NCBI GenBank assembly: GCA_035623515.1
Contig: DASPTH010000386.1
Location: 1-6,804 of the forward strand
Length of the DNA: 6,804 bases
Direction of reading: 5' to 3'
Origin: DASPTH01 sp035623515
GTDB lineage: Bacteria; Actinomycetota; Acidimicrobiia; IMCC26256; DASPTH01
Below, piece by piece: positions 1 to 5,609 of the stretch. Numbering within the stretch: the stretch's first letter is position 1; every line of letters starts with the position of its first letter. Made by a program: the position numbers and the translations under genes. The notes under the pieces are model-generated. The model searched no databases. It was not told where the DNA came from and was given only the letters and a program-made list of their open reading frames with translations.

Positions 1-17
1 ACCTTGGCGATCGCCAC
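1..17 (-). CDS. dop: Possible 5' end of dop (depupylase/Pup deamidase), cut by window edge
   Basis: On the minus strand a GTG at 17-15 opens a frame reading M-A-I-A-K-(V) to the window edge. Dop and PafA proteins commonly begin with a short M-A-x-x-K/R-V stretch before the conserved GIETEYG motif, and dop usually follows arc in actinobacterial Pup-proteasome loci. The start lies 38 nt after the arc stop codon in the same direction, which fits an operon. A weak TAGG lies about 8 nt upstream. Only five full codons are visible, so the call rests mostly on gene order. If correct, the product would deamidate Pup-Gln to Pup-Glu and remove Pup from proteins. Confidence 0.35.
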
Positions 18-55
18 GACAGCAGCCTACCGGCGCGGTGGGCGCATGCCGGCCG

Positions 56-1810
56 CTACAGGTACTGACCGGTGCTCACGCGCTCGATTTGCCGACCGCC
101 GTGCGCCTCGTCGCCGTCGGACAACAACGTGCGCACGAACACGATCCGCTCGCCCTTCTTCCCGGAGATCTTCGCCCAGTCGTCGGGGTTGGTGGTGTTC
201 GGGAGGTCTTCGTGCTCGCGGAACTCCTGTCGGATCGAATCGAGGAGGTCCTGGGTGGTGATGCCCTTGGCGCCGCCCTCGATCTGCCGCTTGATCGACA
301 GCTTCTTGGCTCGGCGCACCATGTTCTCGATCATCGCGCCCGACGAGAAGTCCTTGAAGTAGAGGATCTCCTTGTCGCCGTTCTGGTAGGTGACCTCGAG
401 GAACCGGTTGGCGTCGTCGACGGCGTACATGTGCTCGACCGCGTCGGCGATCATGGCCTCGACCGCCTTGGTCGGCTCGCCGTGCCGCGCCGTCTCCTCG
501 TCGGCGATCGGGAGGTCGGGCGTGAGGTAGCGCGAGAAGATCTGCTGCGCGCTGCTCACGTCGGGACGTTCGATCTTGATCTTCACGTCGAGGCGACCCG
601 GCCGCAGGATCGCGGGGTCGATGAGGTCCTCGCGGTTGGACGCGCCGATCACGATGACGTTCTTCAGGCTCTCCACCCCGTCGATCTCGGCGAGGAGCTG
701 GGGCACGATCGTGCTCTCGATGTCGGACGAGATGCCGGTACCGCGCGTGCGGAAGAGCGAGTCCATCTCGTCGAAGAACACGATGACCGGGTTGCCCTCC
801 TCCGACTTCTCGCGCGCGCGCTGGAAGATCAACCGGATCTGCCGCTCCGTCTCGCCCACGTACTTGTTCAGCAGCTCCGGGCCCTTGATGTTCAAGAAGT
901 AGCTCCGCGCTTCGCGGTTGCCCGTCTTCTCGGCGACACGGTGCGCGAGCGAGTTCGCGACCGCCTTCGCGATCAGCGTCTTGCCGCACCCCGGTGGGCC
1001 GTAGAGCAGGATGCCCTTGGGCGGCTGCAATCGGTGCTCGTGGAACATCTCCGCGTAGAGGTACGGGAGCTCGACCGCGTCCTTGATCTCCTCGATCTGC
1101 TCGTCGAGGCCGCCGACGTCGCTGTAGGTGATGTCGGGAACCTCTTCGAGCACGAGCTCCTCGACCTCCGGGCGTGGGAGCCGTTCGATGAGGAGGCTCG
1201 AGCGAGGGTCCATCAGGACATGGTCGCCGGCGCGCAGCTTCGTGCCGACGAGCGTGTCGGCGAGCTCGCACACGCGCTCCTCGTCGGCGCGACCGATGAC
1301 GAGGGCGCGGTCGCCGCTCGCCATGACCTCCTTCAGCACCACCACCTCGCCGGCGAGATCCGACCCGCGTGCGAGGACGACGTTGAGCGACTCGTTCAAC
1401 GCGACCTCGGCCCCCCGCTGGAGCGAGTCGACGTCGACCTCGGGGTGCACCGACACGCGCATCTTCCGGCCGGCGGTGACGATGTCGACGGTGCCGTCGT
1501 CGTTGGCGCCGACGTAGGTGCCGTAGGCGGACGGCGGCATCGTGAGCTTCTCGACCTCTTCCCGCAGCGCCGCGATGTGCTCCCTGGCTTCGCGGAGGGT
1601 CGCCGACAGGCGCTCGTTCTGCGACACGGCCTGGGCGAGCTGGCCCTTCGTCTCGAGCACCCGTTCCTCGAGCGTGCGGACCCGCTTGGGGGCATCCTGC
1701 AGCCGCCGGCGCAGGACGACCACTTCTTCCTCGATCGTCTTGAGCTGCGACTGAAGCTCGCCCACCTGGCGCTCGTACTCGGCCAGGCGCCGGTCGTGCT
1801 CGGAAGCCAC
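56..1810 (-). CDS. arc: Proteasome-associated AAA+ ATPase ARC/Mpa
   Basis: This hexameric ring ATPase of the cytosolic Pup-proteasome system binds pupylated proteins through N-terminal coiled coils, unfolds them with ATP and threads them into the 20S core. The 584-aa product, close to the usual ~590-610 aa, has a heptad-rich coiled coil at about residues 3-90, followed by the tandem OB-fold interdomain at about 92-215. The AAA module then shows Walker A GPPGCGKT (271-278), pore loop KYVGE (316-320), Walker B VIVFFDEMD (342-350) and the RPGRLD motif (403-408). It ends in STGQYL; the terminal GQYL docks on the 20S alpha ring in mycobacterial Mpa. A GTG at 1819 is in frame, but its first base is the last base of the GGAGG ribosome site, so the GTG at 1810 is preferred. 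The gene is divergent from the ferredoxin and probably co-transcribed with dop downstream. No key residue is missing. Confidence 0.97.
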   Translation of the reverse strand: MASEHDRRLAEYERQVGELQSQLKTIEEEVVVLRRRLQDAPKRVRTLEERVLETKGQLAQAVSQNERLSATLREAREHIAALREEVEKLTMPPSAYGTYVGANDDGTVDIVTAGRKMRVSVHPEVDVDSLQRGAEVALNESLNVVLARGSDLAGEVVVLKEVMASGDRALVIGRADEERVCELADTLVGTKLRAGDHVLMDPRSSLLIERLPRPEVEELVLEEVPDITYSDVGGLDEQIEEIKDAVELPYLYAEMFHEHRLQPPKGILLYGPPGCGKTLIAKAVANSLAHRVAEKTGNREARSYFLNIKGPELLNKYVGETERQIRLIFQRAREKSEEGNPVIVFFDEMDSLFRTRGTGISSDIESTIVPQLLAEIDGVESLKNVIVIGASNREDLIDPAILRPGRLDVKIKIERPDVSSAQQIFSRYLTPDLPIADEETARHGEPTKAVEAMIADAVEHMYAVDDANRFLEVTYQNGDKEILYFKDFSSGAMIENMVRRAKKLSIKRQIEGGAKGITTQDLLDSIRQEFREHEDLPNTTNPDDWAKISGKKGERIVFVRTLLSDGDEAHGGRQIERVSTGQYL

Positions 1811-1813
1811 CGC

Positions 1814-1823
1814 GATCACCTCC
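1814..1823 (-). promoter_or_regulatory. Extended Shine-Dalgarno of arc, decides its start
   Basis: The minus strand reads GGAGGTGATC, which is fully complementary over 10 nt to the usual 3' end of bacterial 16S rRNA. GGAGG ends at 1819 and leaves 8 nt to the GTG at 1810. The alternative GTG at 1819 would overlap the GGAGG itself. The match predicts strong initiation at 1810 and removes three residues from the longest reading frame. Confidence 0.75.
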
Positions 1824-1850
1824 AGTAGCTGCCGGGGGGCCTCGGTCGGA

Positions 1851-1875
1851 CACTACACCGGCACTTCGACAGTTC
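1851..1875 (-). promoter_or_regulatory. Weak candidate promoter for arc
   Basis: On the minus strand a TANNNT-type -10 box, TAGTGT, lies at 1856-1851, about 40 nt upstream of the arc GTG. No good TTGACA-like -35 box lies 16-18 nt upstream. GGAAC at 1876-1872 is the only recognisable element and resembles an ECF-type -35, but no matching ECF -10 (GTT) is seen. The position suits the gene; the sequence evidence is thin. Confidence 0.25.
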
Positions 1876-1886
1876 CGCGACACCTT

Positions 1887-1914
1887 TTGAGGACGTTCGC
1901 GTGACCGTTACATT
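1887..1914 (+). promoter_or_regulatory. Second candidate sigma70-type promoter, ferredoxin direction
   Basis: TTGAGG (1887-1892) and TACATT (1909-1914) are separated by 16 nt on the plus strand. They would give a leader of about 120 nt before the ferredoxin start. The -10 region overlaps a near-palindrome, GTGACCGTTAC (1901-1911), that could serve either divergent gene. This is weaker than the promoter candidate at 1929-1957. Confidence 0.3.
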
Positions 1915-1928
1915 TCCCCCGTCTCGGC

Positions 1929-1957
1929 TTGAGAAATCCCGGGAGGCCAACTAGTGT
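1929..1957 (+). promoter_or_regulatory. Candidate sigma70-type promoter of the ferredoxin gene
   Basis: The plus strand carries TTGAGA (1929-1934; 5 of 6 against TTGACA), a 17-nt spacer, and TAGTGT (1952-1957), which fits the actinobacterial TANNNT -10 form. Transcription would start near 1964 and give a leader of roughly 77 nt before the ATG at 2041. No other candidate in the divergent region combines good spacing with such a -35 match. Confidence 0.5.
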
Positions 1958-2011
1958 GGGGGCATCCGCTCGCCGAGACGCGAGCCGCCGGGCCGCCACC
2001 CACGCTCAGCT

Positions 2012-2044
2012 GGAGGAAGCCACCGAATGTCGAGGGAACCATGA
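2012..2044 (+). promoter_or_regulatory. Putative five-codon leader ORF coupled to the ferredoxin start
   Basis: A strong ribosome site, GGAGGA (2012-2017), lies 9 nt before an ATG at 2027. That ATG is out of frame with the ferredoxin and opens a mini-ORF, M-S-R-E-P-stop (2027-2044). Its TGA overlaps the ferredoxin ATG as ATGA. The ferredoxin's own ribosome site, GAGGG (2032-2036), is only 4 nt from its ATG and lies inside the mini-ORF. The layout fits translational coupling through a leader peptide, but an ORF this short can occur by chance. Confidence 0.3.
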
Positions 2045-2277
2045 AGGTCTGGATCGACCAGGACCTCTGCACCGGGGACGGGCTCTGCGAGGAGATCGCG
2101 CCCGCGGTCTTCACGCTGCTCGACGACGGGCTCGCCTACGTGAAGCAAGGCGACAAGGTCTTCAGCGACCCCGGTGGCGCCGACGGGCTGGCCTCCGTAC
2201 CCGACGGGATGGAGGAAGCCGTGATCGAGTCGGCCGAGGAGTGCCCCGGCGAGTGCATCTTCATCGAGGTCGACTGA
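2041..2277 (+). CDS. Small single-cluster ferredoxin ([3Fe-4S]/[4Fe-4S] type)
   Basis: This soluble 78-aa acidic electron carrier probably holds one iron-sulfur cluster. Cluster motifs are C10-x2-D13-x2-C16 near the N-terminus and C68-P near the C-terminus. The central cluster position, Cys in ordinary [4Fe-4S] ferredoxins, is Asp here, as in Pyrococcus furiosus ferredoxin, where the Asp ligates a convertible cluster. An extra C72 follows the ligand C68. Actinobacterial ferredoxins of this size often serve cytochromes P450, but no P450 or reductase is visible here, so the partner is unknown. The ATG at 2041 is chosen because the protein then begins MKVWIDQDLC, as the family does; the in-frame extension to 1954 is low-complexity and overlaps the promoter. 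The gene is monocistronic, divergent from arc, and followed 17 nt later by a strong terminator. Confidence 0.9.
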   Translation: MKVWIDQDLCTGDGLCEEIAPAVFTLLDDGLAYVKQGDKVFSDPGGADGLASVPDGMEEAVIESAEECPGECIFIEVD

Positions 2278-2294
2278 CCCACCCGAGTTTGCTC

Positions 2295-2340
2295 CGCACA
2301 GAGAAGGCCCGGGTCCGCGCACCCGGGCCTTCTCTCTGCG
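2295..2340 (+). terminator. Strong stem-loop terminator after the ferredoxin
   Basis: A perfect 14-bp stem pairs 2301-2314 with 2321-2334 around a 6-nt loop (CCGCGC). It extends to about 20 bp with one C-C mismatch (2299/2336). The stem is GC-rich at the top and purine/pyrimidine-rich at the base, and starts 17 nt after the ferredoxin stop. There is no long T run, only a CTTCTCTCT tail, as is common in high-GC actinobacteria. Its symmetry means it could also act on transcripts from the convergent minus-strand operon. Confidence 0.8.
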
Positions 2341-2353
2341 TCGCTCGCTGCTC

Positions 2354-2368
2354 GGCGGGATGCCCGCC
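2354..2368. repeat. Small GC-only hairpin between convergent genes
   Basis: GGCGGG (2354-2359) and CCCGCC (2363-2368) form a perfect 6-bp stem around a 3-nt loop. It lies 14 nt beyond the ferredoxin terminator and may be a secondary stem of a tandem terminator. Short GC hairpins are frequent at this base composition. Confidence 0.35.
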
Positions 2369-2397
2369 TCGCGGTCGCGTCCGCCGGATCGATTCTC

Positions 2398-2449
2398 CGA
2401 TCATCCGTCAGTCGGGACCCGTATGAGGACTTGTTCTGACGGATGATCG
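2398..2449. terminator. Perfect 14-bp inverted repeat, possible terminator of the marP operon
   Basis: CGATCATCCGTCAG (2398-2411) is repeated in perfect inverse at 2436-2449, with a 24-nt spacer. It starts 42 nt after the marP stop codon on the minus strand, where a terminator of the long minus-strand operon is expected. Neither side has a T run, and the spacer is longer than a normal terminator loop, although it contains CGGGACCCG, which could fold further. The arms are less GC-rich than the surroundings. A dimeric-protein binding site or small mobile-element remnant are alternatives. Confidence 0.45.
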
Positions 2450-2491
2450 CGAACTGGTGTCACCGGCGATCGGAGCGAAGGAGTCGGGTGC

Positions 2492-3673
2492 TCAGCCACC
2501 CAGGCAGGGGCCGGTGGACACGGACTGGCGCGGCGGGTTGGCGAGGGCGGGGGCGAGGACCGGGGACAGCTCGGCGTCGGTGAGGGCATAGGCGGTGGTC
2601 GGGCGGCTGAGGTCGAAGGCGAAGACCACGCCGAGCACGCGGCCGCTCTGATCCACCACCGGCGAACCGGAGTCGCCCGGCTGCGTCGCCGCCGCGAGCA
2701 CGAAGACGTCGCGCTCGACGGAAGCGGTCCGCTCGATGTTCGTGCCGCGCGCCGTGATCTCCTCGGCGATGCGCATCGGTGATTCGCGCAGCGGACCGCC
2801 CTGGGGGTGCCCGAACAGCGAACCGCGGTCGTCGACGTGGCCGTCGCCGAAGCTGAGGGTCGGGAGGTCGAGCGCGCCGACGCGGAGGAGCGCGAGGTCG
2901 CGGTCGGGATCGAAGGCGACGACGTTGGCGTCGAGCGTGCGTCCGTCGGTCGTGTCGACGCGCGTGCGCGTCTCACCGGCCACGACGTGCGCGTTGGTGA
3001 CGACGAGACCGGGTCCGGCGACGAACCCGGTGCCCTCCTGCAGGTTGTCGCACGCGGCACCTTCCACCTTCACGACCGATGCCCGCACCCGCGCCGCGAC
3101 ATCGGCGGGCAGCCCGCCGGCAGGCGGCGAGCCCGCGTCGGGGGACGTGAGCGTGTCGAACACCTCGGGGAAGCTCTGATCGCCGACGAGCCGACCGAGG
3201 GTCTCGGCTTCGGGCGGTGGGTCGGGTGCGAGTTGGTCGATGGCGCGCACGACCGCGGAGTCGCGCACGGCGCGCGCCGGCCAACCGGGCGCGCTCGCCA
3301 GCGCGGGGATCAGCAGCCACACGAGAGCGAGCACACCGGTGACGCCGACGACGGCGCCGGCGAGCCGATCACCGCGCCGGAACGTCGGGCTCGCCGCGCG
3401 CCCGAACCGCCGGTGGAGCGTTCCGCCGACCGCGTACCCGACGCCGTGCCCGACGGTCGCCACGAGGAGCACGAACGCCAGCGCGCCGAGCAGGCGCGTT
3501 CGCGGCGGAGTGCCGCGGAGCGCGTTGGCGACGTCGTCGACCAGCAGCACTCCCAGCACGACGCCGCCGACGAGGCCCGCCCACGACGTGACCCGCCTGA
3601 TGAAGCCGAGCCGGTAGCCGACCCACCCCGCGGTGACCGCAGCGAGGACGACCAGGAGGTCGAGGAGGTTCAC
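2492..3673 (-). CDS. marP: Membrane-anchored periplasmic serine protease, MarP type (CvpA-like N-terminus)
   Basis: The 393-aa length is nearly that of mycobacterial MarP (397 aa), which cleaves periplasmic substrates and supports acid and oxidative stress survival. The N-terminal CvpA-like part has four hydrophobic segments (about 3-22, 29-47, 61-84, 104-124). A linker leads to a chymotrypsin-fold protease from about residue 190. The catalytic triad is intact: H229 in TNAHV, D259 in DRDLALL and S335 in GDSGSP. C208 and C390 sit where MarP forms the disulfide tying the C-terminal tail to the protease domain. The GTG at 3673 overlaps the trmI stop as GTGA and places the first membrane helix at the N-terminus; the longer frame to 3919 is only an arginine-rich shadow inside trmI. 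This is the last gene of the operon. Identification is strong; the exact substrate is unknown. Confidence 0.92.
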   Translation of the reverse strand: MNLLDLLVVLAAVTAGWVGYRLGFIRRVTSWAGLVGGVVLGVLLVDDVANALRGTPPRTRLLGALAFVLLVATVGHGVGYAVGGTLHRRFGRAASPTFRRGDRLAGAVVGVTGVLALVWLLIPALASAPGWPARAVRDSAVVRAIDQLAPDPPPEAETLGRLVGDQSFPEVFDTLTSPDAGSPPAGGLPADVAARVRASVVKVEGAACDNLQEGTGFVAGPGLVVTNAHVVAGETRTRVDTTDGRTLDANVVAFDPDRDLALLRVGALDLPTLSFGDGHVDDRGSLFGHPQGGPLRESPMRIAEEITARGTNIERTASVERDVFVLAAATQPGDSGSPVVDQSGRVLGVVFAFDLSRPTTAYALTDAELSPVLAPALANPPRQSVSTGPCLGG

Positions 3674-4452
3674 GCGCCCGGCACGAGCAAGCGGGCGTGG
3701 GTGAGGAAGCCGGTGTGCGCGACCATCCGGTGGTCGGGCCGTACCGACTGCCCGTCGACGTGCCACGTGCGCTGGAGCACCTCGAGCGTCTCGACCATCC
3801 CGAAGTCGGTGCCGGTCAACTCCTCGCGCAGCCGGGCCACCTGGCCGATCGTCGGCAGGTACGCGAGCAGGATGCCACCGCTGTGCATGGCCGATTCGGC
3901 GTGCTTCACGACGCGCCACGGCTCCGGGAGGTCGAGCAGCACGCGGTCGAGGTCGGTCGCGTCGATGCCTTCGTAGACGTCGCGCACCTCGACCGTGAGC
4001 GGCACGTCGGTGCCGAGCAGGCCCTCGACGTTCGACTGCGCACGCCGCGCGAAGTCATCTCGGATCTCGTAGCCGGTGACGCGCCCGCTCGGTCCGATGG
4101 CGCGCAGCAGCGCCAGTGTGAGCGCGCCCGAGCCGACACCCGACTCGAGGACGTGCGCGCCGGGGAAGACGTCGGCGAGCATGAGGATCGGGCCGAGGTC
4201 CTTCGGGTAGATGACCTGCGCGCCGCGCGGCATCTCGAGCACGTACTCGCCGAGCGTCGGGCGCACGGCCATCAACCGCGCGCCCAGCGTGGTGCGCGCA
4301 GTCGAGCCCTCGGGCTGTCCGATGAGCGCGTCGTGCTCGAGCACGCCGTTGTGCGTGTGGAACTGGCCGCCCTCGGTGAGCGTGACGAGGTGGCGGCGCC
4401 GTTTGGCGTCGACCAGCAGCACGCGGTCCCCTACCGCGAACCGGCGCGCCAC
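3670..4452 (-). CDS. trmI: tRNA (adenine-58-N1)-methyltransferase TrmI
   Basis: This SAM-dependent enzyme forms m1A58 in the tRNA T-loop. At 260 aa it is close to characterised bacterial TrmI proteins. A small N-terminal beta domain (FAVGDRV, about residues 5-50) precedes the catalytic domain. Visible family signatures are MPRGAQVIYPKD (74-85), SAM motif I LESGVGSGAL (102-111), acidic residue E129 in GYEIRDD, DLPEPW (174-179), and the C-terminal RTWHVDGQSVRPDHRM block (238-253). The GTG at 4452 is the only start upstream of the conserved FAVGDRV block; an in-frame stop lies at 4479-4477. GAGG at 4463-4460 gives 7 nt spacing. The start lies 4 nt after the ttuA stop, and its own stop overlaps the marP start, so translation is probably coupled. 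In mycobacteria trmI also lies near mpa. Confidence 0.95.
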   Translation of the reverse strand: MARRFAVGDRVLLVDAKRRRHLVTLTEGGQFHTHNGVLEHDALIGQPEGSTARTTLGARLMAVRPTLGEYVLEMPRGAQVIYPKDLGPILMLADVFPGAHVLESGVGSGALTLALLRAIGPSGRVTGYEIRDDFARRAQSNVEGLLGTDVPLTVEVRDVYEGIDATDLDRVLLDLPEPWRVVKHAESAMHSGGILLAYLPTIGQVARLREELTGTDFGMVETLEVLQRTWHVDGQSVRPDHRMVAHTGFLTHARLLVPGA

Positions 4453-4456
4453 TCCC

Positions 4457-5383
4457 CTACCTCGGGCTCGAGACGGTCACGGCAGTGGCTGCCTGTTCGC
4501 GCAACCGGCAGAACGCGCACACGTCGCCGGGCGTCGGCGCACCACAGACCGAGCAGGGTCGCAGCGCGTCGCGCTCGTCGTGCGTGTCGGCCGCGAAGCG
4601 CGCGTGACCGCGTTCGACGAAGCCGAACACGAAGGCGGCCTTCGTGCCGGGTGAGCGGTCCTCGAGCGTGTTGAGCACCTCCTTGTAACCGAGGTGACGG
4701 TTGCCGGCCGCCATCGGGCACTCCTCGACCTGGTACTCGATCCGCCGGAGCACGCAGTATGCGGCCGTCTCGCGCTCGCCGAGGCGCACCAGGGGCTTGA
4801 CCTTGCGCACGAAGCCGGGCGCCGCCGGGAGCACGGGGTGCTGGCGCCCCAGGTAGCTCGTGTCCCACCGCAACACGTTGCCGAGCAGCACCGCCGCTTC
4901 GTCGTCGAGGTTGTGGCCGGTGGCGACGACGTCGTACCCGTGCTCCAGCGCGGCCGCGTTGAACAGATGGCGCTTCGACAGCCCGCATGCCCCACACGGC
5001 GCCCGGCGCGTGGCCGCGGCGGCCCCGGGGATGTCGTAGCCGTAGTCGCGCGCGAGGTCGACCTCGACGAGCGTCCGGTCGAGCGCACGTGCCTGCGCGC
5101 GGGCGTACTCGGTCGACTCGTCGGAGTAGTCCCCGATCCCGAGGCCGAGGTAGAGCCCGTCGGCCTCGTACCCGAGGCGCAGGAGGAGGTCCCACAGCGC
5201 GAGCGAGTCCTTCCCGCCGGACACGGCAACCAGGACCCGTTCTCCCTCGACGAGCATGCCGTGCGCGTCGATGGCGCGACGAACCTGTTCCTCGCAGTGG
5301 CGGAGGAAGTGGTCACGGCAGAACGCGGCGTTGTGGCGACGTACGTCGACCACGGCGGGCGCGCGACACACCCGGCACTTCAC
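4457..5383 (-). CDS. ttuA: tRNA 2-thiouridine synthetase, TtuA-like (TtcA/TtuA family, group II)
   Basis: The predicted role is adenylation of a tRNA uridine and insertion of sulfur from a thiocarboxylated ubiquitin-fold carrier. In Thermus this is U54 of the T-loop, giving 2-thioribothymidine. The 308-aa product has an N-terminal zinc finger (C3, C6, C22, H25), a PP-loop SGGKDS (55-60), GHNLDDEA (156-163), a C-terminal zinc finger (C277, C280, C289, C292), and the [4Fe-4S] cysteines C130, C133 and C222. From memory these cluster positions match Thermus TtuA exactly. The GTG at 5383 overlaps the preceding carrier's stop as GTGA; the ribosome site GGGAGG (5395-5390) lies 6 nt upstream, inside the carrier gene. 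The adjacent carrier supports TtuA. The main alternative is a wobble-U34 NcsA/Ncs6-type enzyme, which has the same domain plan but is mostly archaeal or eukaryotic. Confidence 0.9.
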   Translation of the reverse strand: MKCRVCRAPAVVDVRRHNAAFCRDHFLRHCEEQVRRAIDAHGMLVEGERVLVAVSGGKDSLALWDLLLRLGYEADGLYLGLGIGDYSDESTEYARAQARALDRTLVEVDLARDYGYDIPGAAAATRRAPCGACGLSKRHLFNAAALEHGYDVVATGHNLDDEAAVLLGNVLRWDTSYLGRQHPVLPAAPGFVRKVKPLVRLGERETAAYCVLRRIEYQVEECPMAAGNRHLGYKEVLNTLEDRSPGTKAAFVFGFVERGHARFAADTHDERDALRPCSVCGAPTPGDVCAFCRLREQAATAVTVSSPR

Positions 5384-5580
5384 CGCGCGCCTCCCGAGAT
5401 CACGGGGCGGATCTCGACCGCGTCGGTGTCCTCGATCCGCGCGTCTCGCGTGACGAGCTCGTCACCCACGATCACCAGCACCGACTCGGGGTTCAGCTCC
5501 AGGTGCCCGAGCAACGACGCGACGGTCATCGGCCCCGGGACGTCGACTTCGCGGCGGGGGTTCCGGAGGAGCACCTTCAC
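5380..5580 (-). CDS. ttuB: Ubiquitin-fold sulfur carrier, TtuB/MoaD/ThiS-like
   Basis: This small beta-grasp protein (66 aa) probably carries sulfur as a C-terminal thiocarboxylate for TtuA. It starts MKVLLRNPRREVDV, contains the carrier-like LNPESVLVIVGDELV segment (29-43), and ends DAVEIRPVISGGAR. The diglycine G63-G64 is characteristic, but two residues (A65, R66) follow it, whereas Thermus TtuB ends at GG. The GTG at 5580 gives an N-terminus like Thermus TtuB; a GTG at 5586 would add two residues, and neither has a strong ribosome site. The stop overlaps the ttuA start (GTGA), and GGGAGG, which encodes the two glycines, also forms the ttuA ribosome site. No E1-like activating enzyme is in the window. 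MoaD or ThiS proper is less likely given the ttuA neighbour. Confidence 0.85.
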   Translation of the reverse strand: MKVLLRNPRREVDVPGPMTVASLLGHLELNPESVLVIVGDELVTRDARIEDTDAVEIRPVISGGAR

Positions 5581-5609
5581 CGCCACCAGGCTACCGGTCG
5601 GGTCGGCGG

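Noticed and set aside
38..1828. Long plus-strand open frame (about 596 codons) antisense to arc
   Set aside because: It mirrors the arc coding strand, has no recognisable domains, and long antisense frames are expected in high-GC genes with G/C third positions. All family motifs are on the minus strand.
27..1883. Long second minus-strand frame (618 codons) over arc
   Set aside because: It is an Arg/Gly/Ala-rich shadow in another frame of arc, with no motifs.
1901..1911. GTGACCGTTAC near-palindrome as a defined operator
   Set aside because: It has 5-bp arms with one mismatch, seen only once. Too short to name a regulator.
1954..2040. N-terminal extension of the ferredoxin frame
   Set aside because: It has no ferredoxin homology, overlaps the predicted -10 box, and the family starts at the MKVWID segment.
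3674..3919. N-terminal extension of the marP frame
   Set aside because: It lies inside trmI, is Arg/Ala/Pro-rich, and would put a long basic stretch before the first membrane helix. The GTGA overlap start fits the family.
2807..3976. Plus-strand open frame of 389 codons opposite marP/trmI
   Set aside because: The composition is low-complexity and charged. The opposite strand encodes complete MarP and TrmI with catalytic motifs.
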